A program made the position numbers and the translations under genes. Below, piece by piece: positions 1 to 7,694 of a DNA stretch of 64,000 bases. The stretch's first letter is position 1. Every line of letters begins with the position of its first letter. The notes under the pieces were generated by a model. It was not told the DNA's origin and searched no databases. It saw only the letters and a list, made by a program, of their open reading frames with translations. Origin of the DNA: Bacteroidales bacterium (lineage in GTDB: Bacteria > Bacteroidota > Bacteroidia > Bacteroidales > F082); NCBI GenBank assembly GCA_017538795.1, contig JAFYIE010000051.1:20171-84170 (forward strand), given 5' to 3'.

Positions 1-617
1 CAATTCTTTTCAAATTCGACTGGAACGATATTCTCACCGCCAACATGTTTGAGCTCGTGTTGATGTTTCTTTCCATCGACTTGTTCAGCTCCATCGGCTC
101 TCTCGTCAGCGTCGCCACGAAATGCGGTGAGATTGACGAAAACGGTAACCCCGTCGGCCTGAAAAAAGCGTTCTTCGCCGACTCCGCCGCAATCATCACA
201 GGCTCGTGCCTCGGCGTAAGCACCACAACAACTTTCATCGAGAGCGCATCGGGCATAGCGGCAGGCGGACGCTCGGGACTCACAGCATTCACAGCAGCGG
301 TGTGTTTCATCCTTGCAATGCTCTTCTCCCCTATTTTCCTGGCCATTCCAAACGCAGCGACAGCACCGGTTCTTATCATCGTCGGCGTGTTTATGATAAC
401 ACAGTTGAAAGACATCAACTTTGAAGACTATTCAGAAGGTATCGCAACATTTATCACATTGATAATCATGCCGTTAGCATATAGCATTGCCGACGGAATA
501 CTCCTTGGAATCATTACCTACGTGATTATCAACGTGCTGACAGGAAAATTCAAGAAACTGAATCTGACATTATATATTTTAGCGGTTTTATTCATGTTAA
601 AATACGCGTTTTTGTAA
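1..617 (+). CDS. NCS2-family nucleobase permease, C-terminal fragment (AzgA-like)
   Basis: The frame is open through the left edge (first complete codon at 3), so only the C-terminal 204 residues are present. They are strongly hydrophobic, with about five membrane spans, and carry the pattern GSCLGVSTTTTFIESASG followed by AAGGRSGLTA. I recognise this as the transport-domain signature of AzgA-type NCS2 symporters, which import adenine, guanine or hypoxanthine with a cation across the inner membrane. Family members are about 430 residues long, so about half the protein lies outside the window. The exact substrate cannot be read from this part. The next gene starts 24 bases downstream on the same strand, so the two may share a transcript, although a purine permease and a dipeptidase have no obvious joint function. 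Confidence 0.85.
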   Translation, partial: ILFKFDWNDILTANMFELVLMFLSIDLFSSIGSLVSVATKCGEIDENGNPVGLKKAFFADSAAIITGSCLGVSTTTTFIESASGIAAGGRSGLTAFTAAVCFILAMLFSPIFLAIPNAATAPVLIIVGVFMITQLKDINFEDYSEGIATFITLIIMPLAYSIADGILLGIITYVIINVLTGKFKKLNLTLYILAVLFMLKYAFL

Positions 618-641
618 ATAATAATTCAAAAATATAAAGCT

Positions 642-2063
642 ATGTTCACAAAAGATTTTTATGTAAATCACAGAGCAGCCCTGAAAAAGCTCATGAATAA
701 AGGCATCGCCGTGTTCGTCGCCAACGACGAAGCATCGATGAACTACCCTGACAACACCTATCACTATCGTCAGGACAGCAATTTCGCATATTTCTTTGGT
801 CTCAACCATCCTGATTTGGTCGGCGTTATCGACTTCGAATCAGGCGAGGAGATTCTCTTCGGACAGGAAGTCACCATCGACGACGTGATTTGGTGCGGTC
901 CGCTGCCGTCGTTGCAGGAGCAAGGCGACAAGATCGGCATCAAAGACTGCCGCGACATCAACCGTTTCCCGGAATACATCCGTCAGCAGATGGAGAAAGG
1001 CCGCATGATTCACCTCACACCGACCTATCGTGGCGACCAGACCATCAAGATAGCCAATTACATGGATATTTGCACTTGCAAAGTCAAAGATTACGTGAGC
1101 CAGCTTCTGATTGAAGCCATCGTCAGCCTCCGCGAAATCAAGAGCGACATCGAGATTAAGGAAATGGAATACGCAGCAGATACTGCCTATTACATGCACA
1201 CCACAGCCATGAAGATGTGTAAGCCAGGTGTCATCGAACAGGAGATCAGCGGCACCATCGAAGGCATTGCCATCGCAAGAGGCGGCGTGGTGTCGTTCCC
1301 TAACATCGTGAGCATGGACGGCCAGACCCTGCACAACCACTATCACGGCAATGTTTTGAAAGAAGGTCGCATGATGGTTTGCGACTGCGGAGCCGAGACA
1401 GAAAACTACCTCGACAGCGACTTCACACGTACAACACCTGTCGGCGGTAAGTTCAACTCACGCCAGCGCGACGTGTACGAAATCGTGTTGAAAGCCAATA
1501 TGGAAGTGGCGAAACAAACCAAGCCAGGCATGCGCTACATGGAGATGCACAAACTCGCGGCACGCACGCTCATCGAGGGCTTGAAGGGCATCGGCTTGAT
1601 GAAAGGCAACGTCGACGACGCATTGGCAGCCGGCGCACATTTCCTGTTCCAGCCTCACGGCCTCGGCCACATGCTCGGCATGGACGTACACGACATGGAA
1701 GGCCTCGGCGAGACTAACGTGGGCTACAACAAAGAGACACCACGCTCAACACAACAAGGCTTCAGCTGCCTCCGCTGCGGCAAGGTGCTTAAACCGGGCT
1801 TCGTGGTAACCGACGAGCCAGGATGCTACTTCATCCCTACCTTGATCGACATCTGGAAAGCCGAAGGCAAACATAAAGATTTCATCAACTACGACAAACT
1901 CGAGACATTCAAAGACTTCGGCGGCATCCGCATCGAAGACGACCTCCTCATTACCGAGACAGGCAACAGAATCTTGGGAAAACCGATTCCGAAGACCGTC
2001 GAAGACGTTGAGAGAACCTGCGCCGAGGCGAGGGAATGGATAAGGATCCCTGGAATCTTTTAG
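642..2063 (+). CDS. Aminopeptidase P family metallopeptidase (M24, Xaa-Pro)
   Basis: This 473-residue cytoplasmic enzyme should release N-terminal residues next to proline from peptides. It has the aminopeptidase P layout: an N-terminal creatinase-like domain (about residues 1-170, with YRQDSNFAYFFGL), then a pita-bread catalytic domain. All five metal ligands are visible: Asp in DCGAE (about 248), Asp in SDFTRT (about 259), His in PHGLGHMLG (about 339), Glu in DEPGCYF (about 392) and Glu in GIRIEDD (about 432). The long central insertion before the DEPG motif is common in Bacteroidota homologues. The following regulator gene begins 4 bases after the stop codon, so the two are probably cotranscribed. 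Confidence 0.92.
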   Translation: MFTKDFYVNHRAALKKLMNKGIAVFVANDEASMNYPDNTYHYRQDSNFAYFFGLNHPDLVGVIDFESGEEILFGQEVTIDDVIWCGPLPSLQEQGDKIGIKDCRDINRFPEYIRQQMEKGRMIHLTPTYRGDQTIKIANYMDICTCKVKDYVSQLLIEAIVSLREIKSDIEIKEMEYAADTAYYMHTTAMKMCKPGVIEQEISGTIEGIAIARGGVVSFPNIVSMDGQTLHNHYHGNVLKEGRMMVCDCGAETENYLDSDFTRTTPVGGKFNSRQRDVYEIVLKANMEVAKQTKPGMRYMEMHKLAARTLIEGLKGIGLMKGNVDDALAAGAHFLFQPHGLGHMLGMDVHDMEGLGETNVGYNKETPRSTQQGFSCLRCGKVLKPGFVVTDEPGCYFIPTLIDIWKAEGKHKDFINYDKLETFKDFGGIRIEDDLLITETGNRILGKPIPKTVEDVERTCAEAREWIRIPGIF

Positions 2064-2067
2064 ATAA

Positions 2068-3669
2068 ATGAAAAGACTTTTTGTCTTATCGTTACTATTG
2101 GTATTGGCAATTTCGCTGGTCGGACAGACGTTGGATTTCGAGCGTCTGCCCGACCTTAATATACCTCGCGCCGGACATAACGTGTTTTATGTAGGCGGCG
2201 AGCTTACGGTGGTTGGCGGTCACACCTCAGGTTATGTTATGACCCCAACAGCCGAGTATTTCAGCGACGGCGCATGGCATCTGGTGCCAACAGTATATCA
2301 CCACGACAACGGAATGGCAGTGGTGATGAGCAATAACAAGAAGGTACTCCTTGCTGGAGGTCACGACAAGAACCTAGGCATCGGACAGAGCTTCGTGGTG
2401 GAGATGTACAACAGCATGACGCACACTTTCGAAGGTTTCGGCAGCCTCGAGCGCAGTAGAGCGCTGGCACAGGGCGTAGAACTCGCCGACGGACAGGTGC
2501 TGATAGCTGGCAACCACAAAGACAACGATGTTTTCGAGGTTTTCGACGGCAAGAAATCTTTTAGTTTTGTCAAAGACGTAAGTATTTGGCGCTCATCGCC
2601 TTATATGCTGCCTATTGCCAATGGCGAAGTGATTTGTTTCGGCTCTGTTTGGCGCGGACGATTTGAGCCTTGTGACACTGTTGACCGCTTACATGACAAA
2701 CCATTTACCGAGCCTTTGTTGAAAGAATGGATGCCGTGGCCATTCGACCAGAACAACCATGCCAGCGAGTCTTATATCGGAGACAAAACCACTGGCGACT
2801 ACTCCTATCTCATTGCGGCAAAGAATCTGAATGGCGAGGTGACGTTCATTCATATCCAAGACACCGTTTTTTCACTTTTGAAAACTACAACTCCTGTGAC
2901 GACGGTATCTGAATATGGAAATATAAATTATAACAGACCTGCCATTGTTGACCCCAAAAACCATCGTGCTTATTTGGTTGGCACCGACACCACAAACCGA
3001 GTTTATGTAGTAGCTGTGGAATACGACAGGCAGCCTTCGCCGCTCACCTTATATAATATCGGTCCGTTGGAAGATTTCGGCGATGCCACTCCTGTTTTGA
3101 CACCCGACGGCAACCTTATCATTGCCGGAGGCATAACTGACGACAACTTCGCTCCGCTTGCCTCGGTATGGCTGTTGCATACGGGCACGGAAAAGGCTTT
3201 GGCAACAACCGAAACCGAGAGTAATTTGATTTGGCTATGGATTCTTGGCAGCTTTTTGTTGGCAGTGGCGATTATCGCGGCTATCCGATACGACATGCGG
3301 CATCGCTCCAAGCCTGAATCTGACGCCACATCCAATGAGTTGATAGCTCGCATCATCCAGCTGATGGAAACGCAGCAAGTTTATCTTAACCAAGATTTGA
3401 AGGTTAAAGATGTTGCCGATTCGCTTAATGTATCCAGCAACACCATCTCTGCATGCATCAACGCGCAAAAAGGCTGTTCGTTCAACCAGTTTGTGAACGA
3501 ATATCGTGTGGAGCACGCCAAGAAGCTGCTCAGCGAGGCCACCGACATGAAGATCTCCCTCATCTGCCACGAGTCGGGATTTGCCTCTGAGGCGACCTTC
3601 TTCAGAGTTTTTAAAACAACCACAGGACTAACTCCAAAGGAGTGGTGTGCAAACTCAAGTATCAAGTAA
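2068..3669 (+). CDS. Membrane-anchored propeller/AraC one-protein regulator
   Basis: This 533-residue protein has a signal peptide (MKRLFVLSLLLVLAISLVGQ). An exported region of about 360 residues follows, with recurring kelch-like glycine pairs (VVGGHTSGY, LLAGGHDKN, LIIAGGITDD). A single membrane span (about 386-408, IWLWILGSFLLAVAIIAAI) leads to a cytoplasmic AraC-type DNA-binding domain (about 425-528, with FNQFVNEYRVEHAKKLL and SGFASEATFFRVFKTTTG). The layout implies that a ligand or polymer sensed in the periplasm controls a DNA-binding domain held at the inner membrane. It resembles the Bacteroidota hybrid two-component systems but lacks kinase and receiver domains. Targets cannot be read from the sequence; the secreted-protein genes directly downstream (from 3847) are natural candidates. 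Confidence 0.8.
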   Translation: MKRLFVLSLLLVLAISLVGQTLDFERLPDLNIPRAGHNVFYVGGELTVVGGHTSGYVMTPTAEYFSDGAWHLVPTVYHHDNGMAVVMSNNKKVLLAGGHDKNLGIGQSFVVEMYNSMTHTFEGFGSLERSRALAQGVELADGQVLIAGNHKDNDVFEVFDGKKSFSFVKDVSIWRSSPYMLPIANGEVICFGSVWRGRFEPCDTVDRLHDKPFTEPLLKEWMPWPFDQNNHASESYIGDKTTGDYSYLIAAKNLNGEVTFIHIQDTVFSLLKTTTPVTTVSEYGNINYNRPAIVDPKNHRAYLVGTDTTNRVYVVAVEYDRQPSPLTLYNIGPLEDFGDATPVLTPDGNLIIAGGITDDNFAPLASVWLLHTGTEKALATTETESNLIWLWILGSFLLAVAIIAAIRYDMRHRSKPESDATSNELIARIIQLMETQQVYLNQDLKVKDVADSLNVSSNTISACINAQKGCSFNQFVNEYRVEHAKKLLSEATDMKISLICHESGFASEATFFRVFKTTTGLTPKEWCANSSIK

Positions 3670-3730
3670 TTTCCGTTAATCGATACTTAAGAACGTTCAA
3701 TTTGTAAACAAAAAACTCTCATTTTACACA

Positions 3731-3768
3731 ATCGACTCTCAATATGCAAAATGAGAGTCGATTTTTTG
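3731..3768 (+). terminator. Rho-independent terminator after the AraC-type regulator
   Basis: A perfect 11-bp stem (3731-3741 with 3752-3762, ATCGACTCTCA and its complement) has a 10-base loop and runs into six T residues. It separates the aminopeptidase-regulator unit from the secreted-protein genes. The descending arm can alternatively pair with an upstream segment at 3715-3725 (see findings). Confidence 0.8.
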
Positions 3769-3800
3769 TGCTTTGACATCTCTGTCTCAAAGCTTTTATT

Positions 3801-3808
3801 TAGTTTTG
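3801..3808 (+). promoter_or_regulatory. Putative -7 box (TAGTTTTG) for the secreted-protein cluster
   Basis: The sequence fits the Bacteroidota -7 consensus TAnnTTTG and lies 38 bases before the ATG at 3847, just after the terminator. No well-spaced TTTG -33 element is present. Confidence 0.55.
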
Positions 3809-3846
3809 CAACTTCCTATTTTTAAAATTATTAAATCAAACATACA

Positions 3847-4899
3847 ATGAAAACTAAAAGCTTTATCCTTTCAGTGATTGCACTGTGCAGCATGACGATA
3901 GCACAGGCCCAACGCACCGATGTTATGACCGCCACCTTGCAACATGGCGACGACGTGACAGTATTCACAACCCAGACAGCTTTTGCCAATGCATACGCTG
4001 CAGCCGTTGATGGCGATGTGATTACGCTTTCACCGGGACAATTTAATGCGACGAACCTCACCAAATCGGTAAATATCTATGGTTCAGGATTTGAAGAAAA
4101 TGAGACTGATGGGACAAGTATTACCCAAATCAATGGTAATTTGTCTATTGGAGTAACTGACGAAACCTTGAGCAATGTCCATATTGAGGGTGTATATTTC
4201 TATGATTATTTTAGGAATTACGCATCTTCCCCTCTGACAAATGTAACTATCAAAAAATGCAGTTTTAGACGTGATTTAAGTATTTGCAGTGAAATCACAA
4301 ACGTTACTTTCTGTGATTGTTATACTTGTACCATTTACGGTCTCTATAATATTATGGCCAATAACTTATTGGTGACAAATTGTTATGTTAATGGTTGCGT
4401 GAAAGCATTCCAATCGGGCAGCACGGTACTCATTGATCATTGCATAATTACTGGTTTCATTGCTGCGTATGAGAACGGCAATATACCTAATGATTTAGTT
4501 TATTCAGCTTTTACATGGAAAAACTGTGTTTTCACATGGTGGGGATCTACTAGCTACTGGAGTAATTGGCAATATAATAGAGTTGGCCTAGGTGCTACTG
4601 TCTATAATTGTATTTACAGGGATTCCATGGGCAATATTTCTTTTACGTCATATGACCTCATACAAGTTGAAAGGGGTACCCAAATTTTTAGCGATGCTAA
4701 CAATGATACATATACCCCAACCAGAACCTTTACACTGATACAACCAACAGTATGGCTTGGCACGGATGGGACACAAATTGGCGTCAGCGGAGGCAACTAT
4801 CCTTGGAGCAGAGTGCCGGCAACACCAGTAGTAAAAAGCCTTGATTTAAATGTCAGCGGCACAAATCTGAATGTAACTTTCGATGCGGAAACACGCTAA
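3847..4899 (+). CDS. Secreted right-handed beta-helix protein
   Basis: This 350-residue protein has a clear signal peptide ending at AQAQ. The sequence DVITLSPGQFNATNLTKSVN opens a run of short strand/turn repeats rich in N, V, I and C (NVHIEGVYF, NVTIKKCSF, NVTFCDCYT, NLLVTNCYV). This is the pattern of a parallel beta-helix, as in pectate-lyase-like and adhesin-like proteins. No catalytic residues can be assigned, and there is no T9SS sorting domain at the C-terminus, which ends in a short beta segment (SLDLNVSGTNLNVTFDAETR). The middle of the gene (about 4080-4760) is visibly richer in A/T than its two ends, suggesting the repeat domain has a different origin. The next gene starts 20 bases on, so an operon is likely. 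Confidence 0.7.
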   Translation: MKTKSFILSVIALCSMTIAQAQRTDVMTATLQHGDDVTVFTTQTAFANAYAAAVDGDVITLSPGQFNATNLTKSVNIYGSGFEENETDGTSITQINGNLSIGVTDETLSNVHIEGVYFYDYFRNYASSPLTNVTIKKCSFRRDLSICSEITNVTFCDCYTCTIYGLYNIMANNLLVTNCYVNGCVKAFQSGSTVLIDHCIITGFIAAYENGNIPNDLVYSAFTWKNCVFTWWGSTSYWSNWQYNRVGLGATVYNCIYRDSMGNISFTSYDLIQVERGTQIFSDANNDTYTPTRTFTLIQPTVWLGTDGTQIGVSGGNYPWSRVPATPVVKSLDLNVSGTNLNVTFDAETR

Positions 4900-4918
4900 C
4901 CATTATTTGCAAACGACT

Positions 4919-6913
4919 ATGAACAGACTAAGAAGCATCATGTTCGCTGTCGCCACTGTCGTCTGCACGACGGTAATGGCACAGAACACCATCACCCAAG
5001 AGGTCTATTGGCTTGATGGTGATGTCAGCACGGCACAAGCAGCGATATCAACAGTAGATATTTCCGGCCTTTTGCCAGGATTGCACTCCTACTCCATTCG
5101 TGTAAAAGACTCGAACGGACTTTGGAGTTCGATAGTTACCAAGTATTTTGTCATTCCTTATTATGAGCCAACGGCAACCGCCATCGCTCAGCGTGAATAT
5201 TGGATCGACGGCAACGTGGCAGCTCGCACTGCACTCGGCGATTCGCCGGCAGTCATTGCTATTGGCAGTCTTTCGTCGGGTCTGCACTCGCTTACCGTTC
5301 GCGTGAAAGACGACGCCGGTCGGTGGAGTTCGGCTGTAACCAAATATTTCATCATACCATCGGCAACAGAATCATCGAGCGTGGCTCTTGCACGCTACAT
5401 GTACTGGATTGACGGCGACGTGGCGTACTGTGTGACGGGCAACGTTTCGGGCAGCGCCATTGAGATAGACTTCTCGGCACTTTCCGAAGGCACTCATACC
5501 CTCAGTTGGCGTGTGAGTGATACCAAAGGAGCATGGGGTTCGGTAAAAACTGAAACATTCACCTATTCGAACATCACTACTGCAGGCGACTGGAATGTCG
5601 CTGCCAACTGGAACACCGGCATTGTGCCAGCAGCAGGCACCGATGTCACCATCGCGGCAGATATCACCATCCCAAGCGGATACATTGCCGATGCAAGCAA
5701 CATCACCATTGCCGACGGAGGCAGCCTTACCATTGCCGACGGCGGACAGCTTATCCACAGCAACATAGTGAATGTCACGACAGAGAAAAACCCTGAAAAA
5801 GCAACCAACTGGGGAGAGCCAGATCCTGCCAGTCCTTACATCCCCGACGGTTGGTATTTCATAGCATCGCCAGCCGACGGCGCCAGCTTCGGCACTGTAA
5901 CCACTGGCGACTACGACCTTTATGTTTTAAATAATGCCACAATGCATTGGCTCAACCAGAAGAATCAGGAGCATGCAGCATTGTTTGAGAATGGTTTCCA
6001 GAGAGGCACGGGGTATCTTTACGCCACCAACGAAGAAAACGTCACGCTGCAATTCAGCGGCGAAGCTATCCCATACGAATCCACCTATACCATTCCTCTT
6101 GAGGCGGGTTGGAACTTGGTTGGCAACCCGTTCACACGCAATGTGGTGCCCAACCAGAGCTATCTCACACTTGTCAATGCTGCGTCAACCACAGCTGTTA
6201 CAGCAGGCAGCGGCGAGATCACCCCAGGTATGGGTATCGCAGTATATTCAGAAAATGGCGGAACCCTTGGCTTTACACTTCCTGGCGAAGCCTCATCGGC
6301 GCCAAGCAACAACATTCAGATGACCTTGTCGCAGACAGTCACCACCCGTGGCGAAACGCATACCACCACTATCGACAATGCCATCGTGAGCTTTAATGAA
6401 AATGAACGCATGCCGAAATTCGACCTCTTAGAAGGTCGTGCCAAGCTCTACATACCGAAAAGCAACAACGACTACGCTATCGCGTTCAGTAACCGTCAAG
6501 GCGAGGTGCCAGTATATTTCAAGGCAAAAGAAACAGGAAGATATACGATTTCCGTAGAGACGCACGACTGTGCATCTCTACAAGGGGTGAAATTGATAGA
6601 TAAATTTGAAAACGTTGTTATTGATTTAGGTGTTGAGAGCAGTTACACATTCATTGGCACGCCTGCTGACAGCAGAGACAGATTCATCATCCGGTTCGAG
6701 AACTCTGAGAACTTCGAAAGTTCAGATTTCGCCTACCAAAACGGTACAGACATCATCGTCAACGGCAATGGTGAACTGCAAATCTTCGATGTAATGGGAC
6801 GTCTGGTTTCACAACAATATGTCAATGGCATTGAAACCATCGCGAAACCGACGCAAACAGGCGTTTACATTTTCAAACTAGAAGGAAAAACACAGAAAAT
6901 TGTCATTAAATAA
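4919..6913 (+). CDS. T9SS-secreted protein with three YW(L/I)DG repeats
   Basis: I start this protein (664 residues) at the ATG at 4919. It opens directly on a signal peptide (MNRLRSIMFAVATVVCTTVMAQ) and lies 20 bases after the previous stop. An upstream ATG at 4883 would overlap that gene and push the signal peptide inward. Three consecutive modules of about 55 residues follow, each opening YW(L/I)DG(D/N)V and closing with a GLHS...RVKD...WSS...F pattern. Next comes a stretch with ITIADGG repeats, then a region like the surface proteins of gut Bacteroidales (GWYFIASP, GWNLVGNPF). The C-terminus (LQIFDVMGRLVSQQY ... GVYIFKLEGKTQKIVIK) is a type A T9SS sorting domain, so the protein should be exported and anchored or released at the cell surface. 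A palindromic repeat (6553-6582) is in frame at about residues 545-556. The function is unknown. Confidence 0.8.
   Translation: MNRLRSIMFAVATVVCTTVMAQNTITQEVYWLDGDVSTAQAAISTVDISGLLPGLHSYSIRVKDSNGLWSSIVTKYFVIPYYEPTATAIAQREYWIDGNVAARTALGDSPAVIAIGSLSSGLHSLTVRVKDDAGRWSSAVTKYFIIPSATESSSVALARYMYWIDGDVAYCVTGNVSGSAIEIDFSALSEGTHTLSWRVSDTKGAWGSVKTETFTYSNITTAGDWNVAANWNTGIVPAAGTDVTIAADITIPSGYIADASNITIADGGSLTIADGGQLIHSNIVNVTTEKNPEKATNWGEPDPASPYIPDGWYFIASPADGASFGTVTTGDYDLYVLNNATMHWLNQKNQEHAALFENGFQRGTGYLYATNEENVTLQFSGEAIPYESTYTIPLEAGWNLVGNPFTRNVVPNQSYLTLVNAASTTAVTAGSGEITPGMGIAVYSENGGTLGFTLPGEASSAPSNNIQMTLSQTVTTRGETHTTTIDNAIVSFNENERMPKFDLLEGRAKLYIPKSNNDYAIAFSNRQGEVPVYFKAKETGRYTISVETHDCASLQGVKLIDKFENVVIDLGVESSYTFIGTPADSRDRFIIRFENSENFESSDFAYQNGTDIIVNGNGELQIFDVMGRLVSQQYVNGIETIAKPTQTGVYIFKLEGKTQKIVIK
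6553..6582 (+). repeat. Family A palindromic element, copy A1, inside a gene
   Basis: Arms at 6554-6564 and 6571-6581 (GTAGAGACGCA and TGCATCTCTAC, one G-T pair) surround a 6-base loop. In the host frame it reads VETHDCASLQ, matching the peptide read from the three other copies. It is the least perfect copy. Confidence 0.65.
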
Positions 6914-6929
6914 TTAGGAGGAACACACA

Positions 6930-7178
6930 ATGAAAAAGACATTATTCACAATAGCGGTTTTAATGACAATGGCATTTGGTGCCAACGCACAAAGCGACGC
7001 GTTTTTCAAATGGAACAATGCCGACAATGAGACGTACCGCGATATAGACAACGGCATCAGTTTTGCATTGCCTACCGCACACGGCTACGAATACGACAGC
7101 GAAGCTCCTTTGGGAACTGGTTTATTAATCCTCACCGCATTAGGAGCAGGATATGCGATAAAACGTCGGAAAGAGTAA
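6930..7178 (+). CDS. Small secreted protein with sorting-type C-terminal tail
   Basis: This 82-residue protein starts 17 bases after the T9SS cargo gene, following AGGAGG-like sequence. It has a signal peptide (to GANAQ), a short polar centre, and a C-terminus made of a proline-glycine step (APLGTG), a hydrophobic span (LLILTALGAGYAI) and a basic end (KRRKE). This three-part tail is the layout of proteins handled by exosortase or other sorting enzymes; similar PxG-type tails occur on many small Bacteroidales exported proteins. No cognate sorting protease is in the window. The function is unknown. Its place at the end of the secreted-protein cluster suggests it is co-produced with the two proteins upstream. 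Confidence 0.7.
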   Translation: MKKTLFTIAVLMTMAFGANAQSDAFFKWNNADNETYRDIDNGISFALPTAHGYEYDSEAPLGTGLLILTALGAGYAIKRRKE

Positions 7179-7218
7179 TTTTTTTTCAAAAACTGGCTGC
7201 AATTCAGAAAATTAATTG

Positions 7219-7226
7219 TAATTTTG
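7219..7226 (+). promoter_or_regulatory. -7 box (TAATTTTG) for a short structured RNA
   Basis: This is an exact TAnnTTTG match. Transcription would start near 7233 and run into the terminator at 7324-7350, with no ORF between. Confidence 0.55.
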
Positions 7227-7232
7227 CAGCAT

Positions 7233-7350
7233 CAAGAAGAAATACTAATCCGTTTAGCAGGGAACAGGTCTGCTTGTAAAACCGATTCAACGCCCGCCCT
7301 TATGACGGTAGCGGATTAGAAACAAAAAGGGGATTCAAATCCCCTTTTTT
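7233..7350 (+). ncRNA. Candidate structured small RNA, family unknown
   Basis: A unit of about 118 bases lies between a -7 box and an intrinsic terminator. An 8-bp closing stem (7245-7252 with 7312-7319, CTAATCCG/CGGATTAG) encloses two hairpins: 7256-7260 with 7270-7274 (AGCAG/CTGCT, loop GGAACAGGT) and 7281-7284 with 7306-7309 (ACCG/CGGT). The result looks like a three-way junction. The loop GGAAC and the CCCGCC segment faintly recall cobalamin riboswitches, but the conserved core is not there. It could be a trans-acting small RNA or a terminating leader. The start is inferred from the promoter box and is approximate. Confidence 0.5.
7324..7350 (+). terminator. Intrinsic terminator of the structured RNA
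   Basis: An 11-bp stem (7324-7334 with 7339-7349, containing GGGGAT/ATCCCC) with a 4-base loop ends in six T residues. The A-tract on the other side makes it able to act on both strands. Confidence 0.85.
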
Positions 7351-7661
7351 CGTGCCTGTTCCGCTCTTTTCGGGTTTTTCCTCGACATTGGTCTTAGGTC
7401 AAATGCAGTCATTACAAACCGTTTGTTTTTGTCATTCCATTTGATTTTAATAATTAGCATAAACTTTTCTCCACTAAGTTTTATCTTGTTTTCTTTTGCA
7501 CTTTCACTATAAATGCCAAAAGTAAAAACCAAAGGTATGAATTCTTCAATTTTAAATCCCAGTTGATTAAACTCTACTTCATGGCGAAATTTTTGTTCTC
7601 TATTTTTTAAAAAATTTTTCAAAAAAACCTGACATTTTGTCAGAATTTTGTATCTTTGCAA
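7335..7661 (-). CDS. Doubtful ORF or gene remnant, unknown
   Basis: An open frame of 108 codons lies antisense in an AT-rich 516-base gap. Its only upstream start is a TTG inside the pheT promoter box, and the first internal ATG is far down the frame (at MLIIKIKW). Its stop falls in the loop of the terminator at 7324-7350. The composition is not purely that of AT-rich noise: the end reads VMTAFDLRPMSRKNPKR, which weakly recalls the C-termini of small RelE/BrnT-type toxins. That is not enough for a name. It may be the tail of a decayed gene or a chance frame. Confidence 0.25.
   Translation of the reverse strand: MQRYKILTKCQVFLKNFLKNREQKFRHEVEFNQLGFKIEEFIPLVFTFGIYSESAKENKIKLSGEKFMLIIKIKWNDKNKRFVMTAFDLRPMSRKNPKRAEQARKKGI
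7651..7658 (+). promoter_or_regulatory. -7 box (TATCTTTG) for pheT
   Basis: This is an exact TAnnTTTG match 36 bases before the pheT start codon, giving a leader of about 30 bases. Confidence 0.65.
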
Positions 7662-7694
7662 GATTAATTTATCGTAGCAAACAAATCATTCATC

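Noticed and set aside
3847-4899. Frameshifted T9SS cargo (beta-helix protein lacking a sorting domain)
   Set aside because: The stop is followed by a new gene with its own signal peptide, and no sorting-domain remnant is seen in other frames; the C-terminus looks complete.
7233-7320. Cobalamin riboswitch
   Set aside because: GGAAC and CCCGCC recall the core, but the conserved GGTG, the AACTGT box and the peripheral stems are missing, and no cobalamin gene follows.
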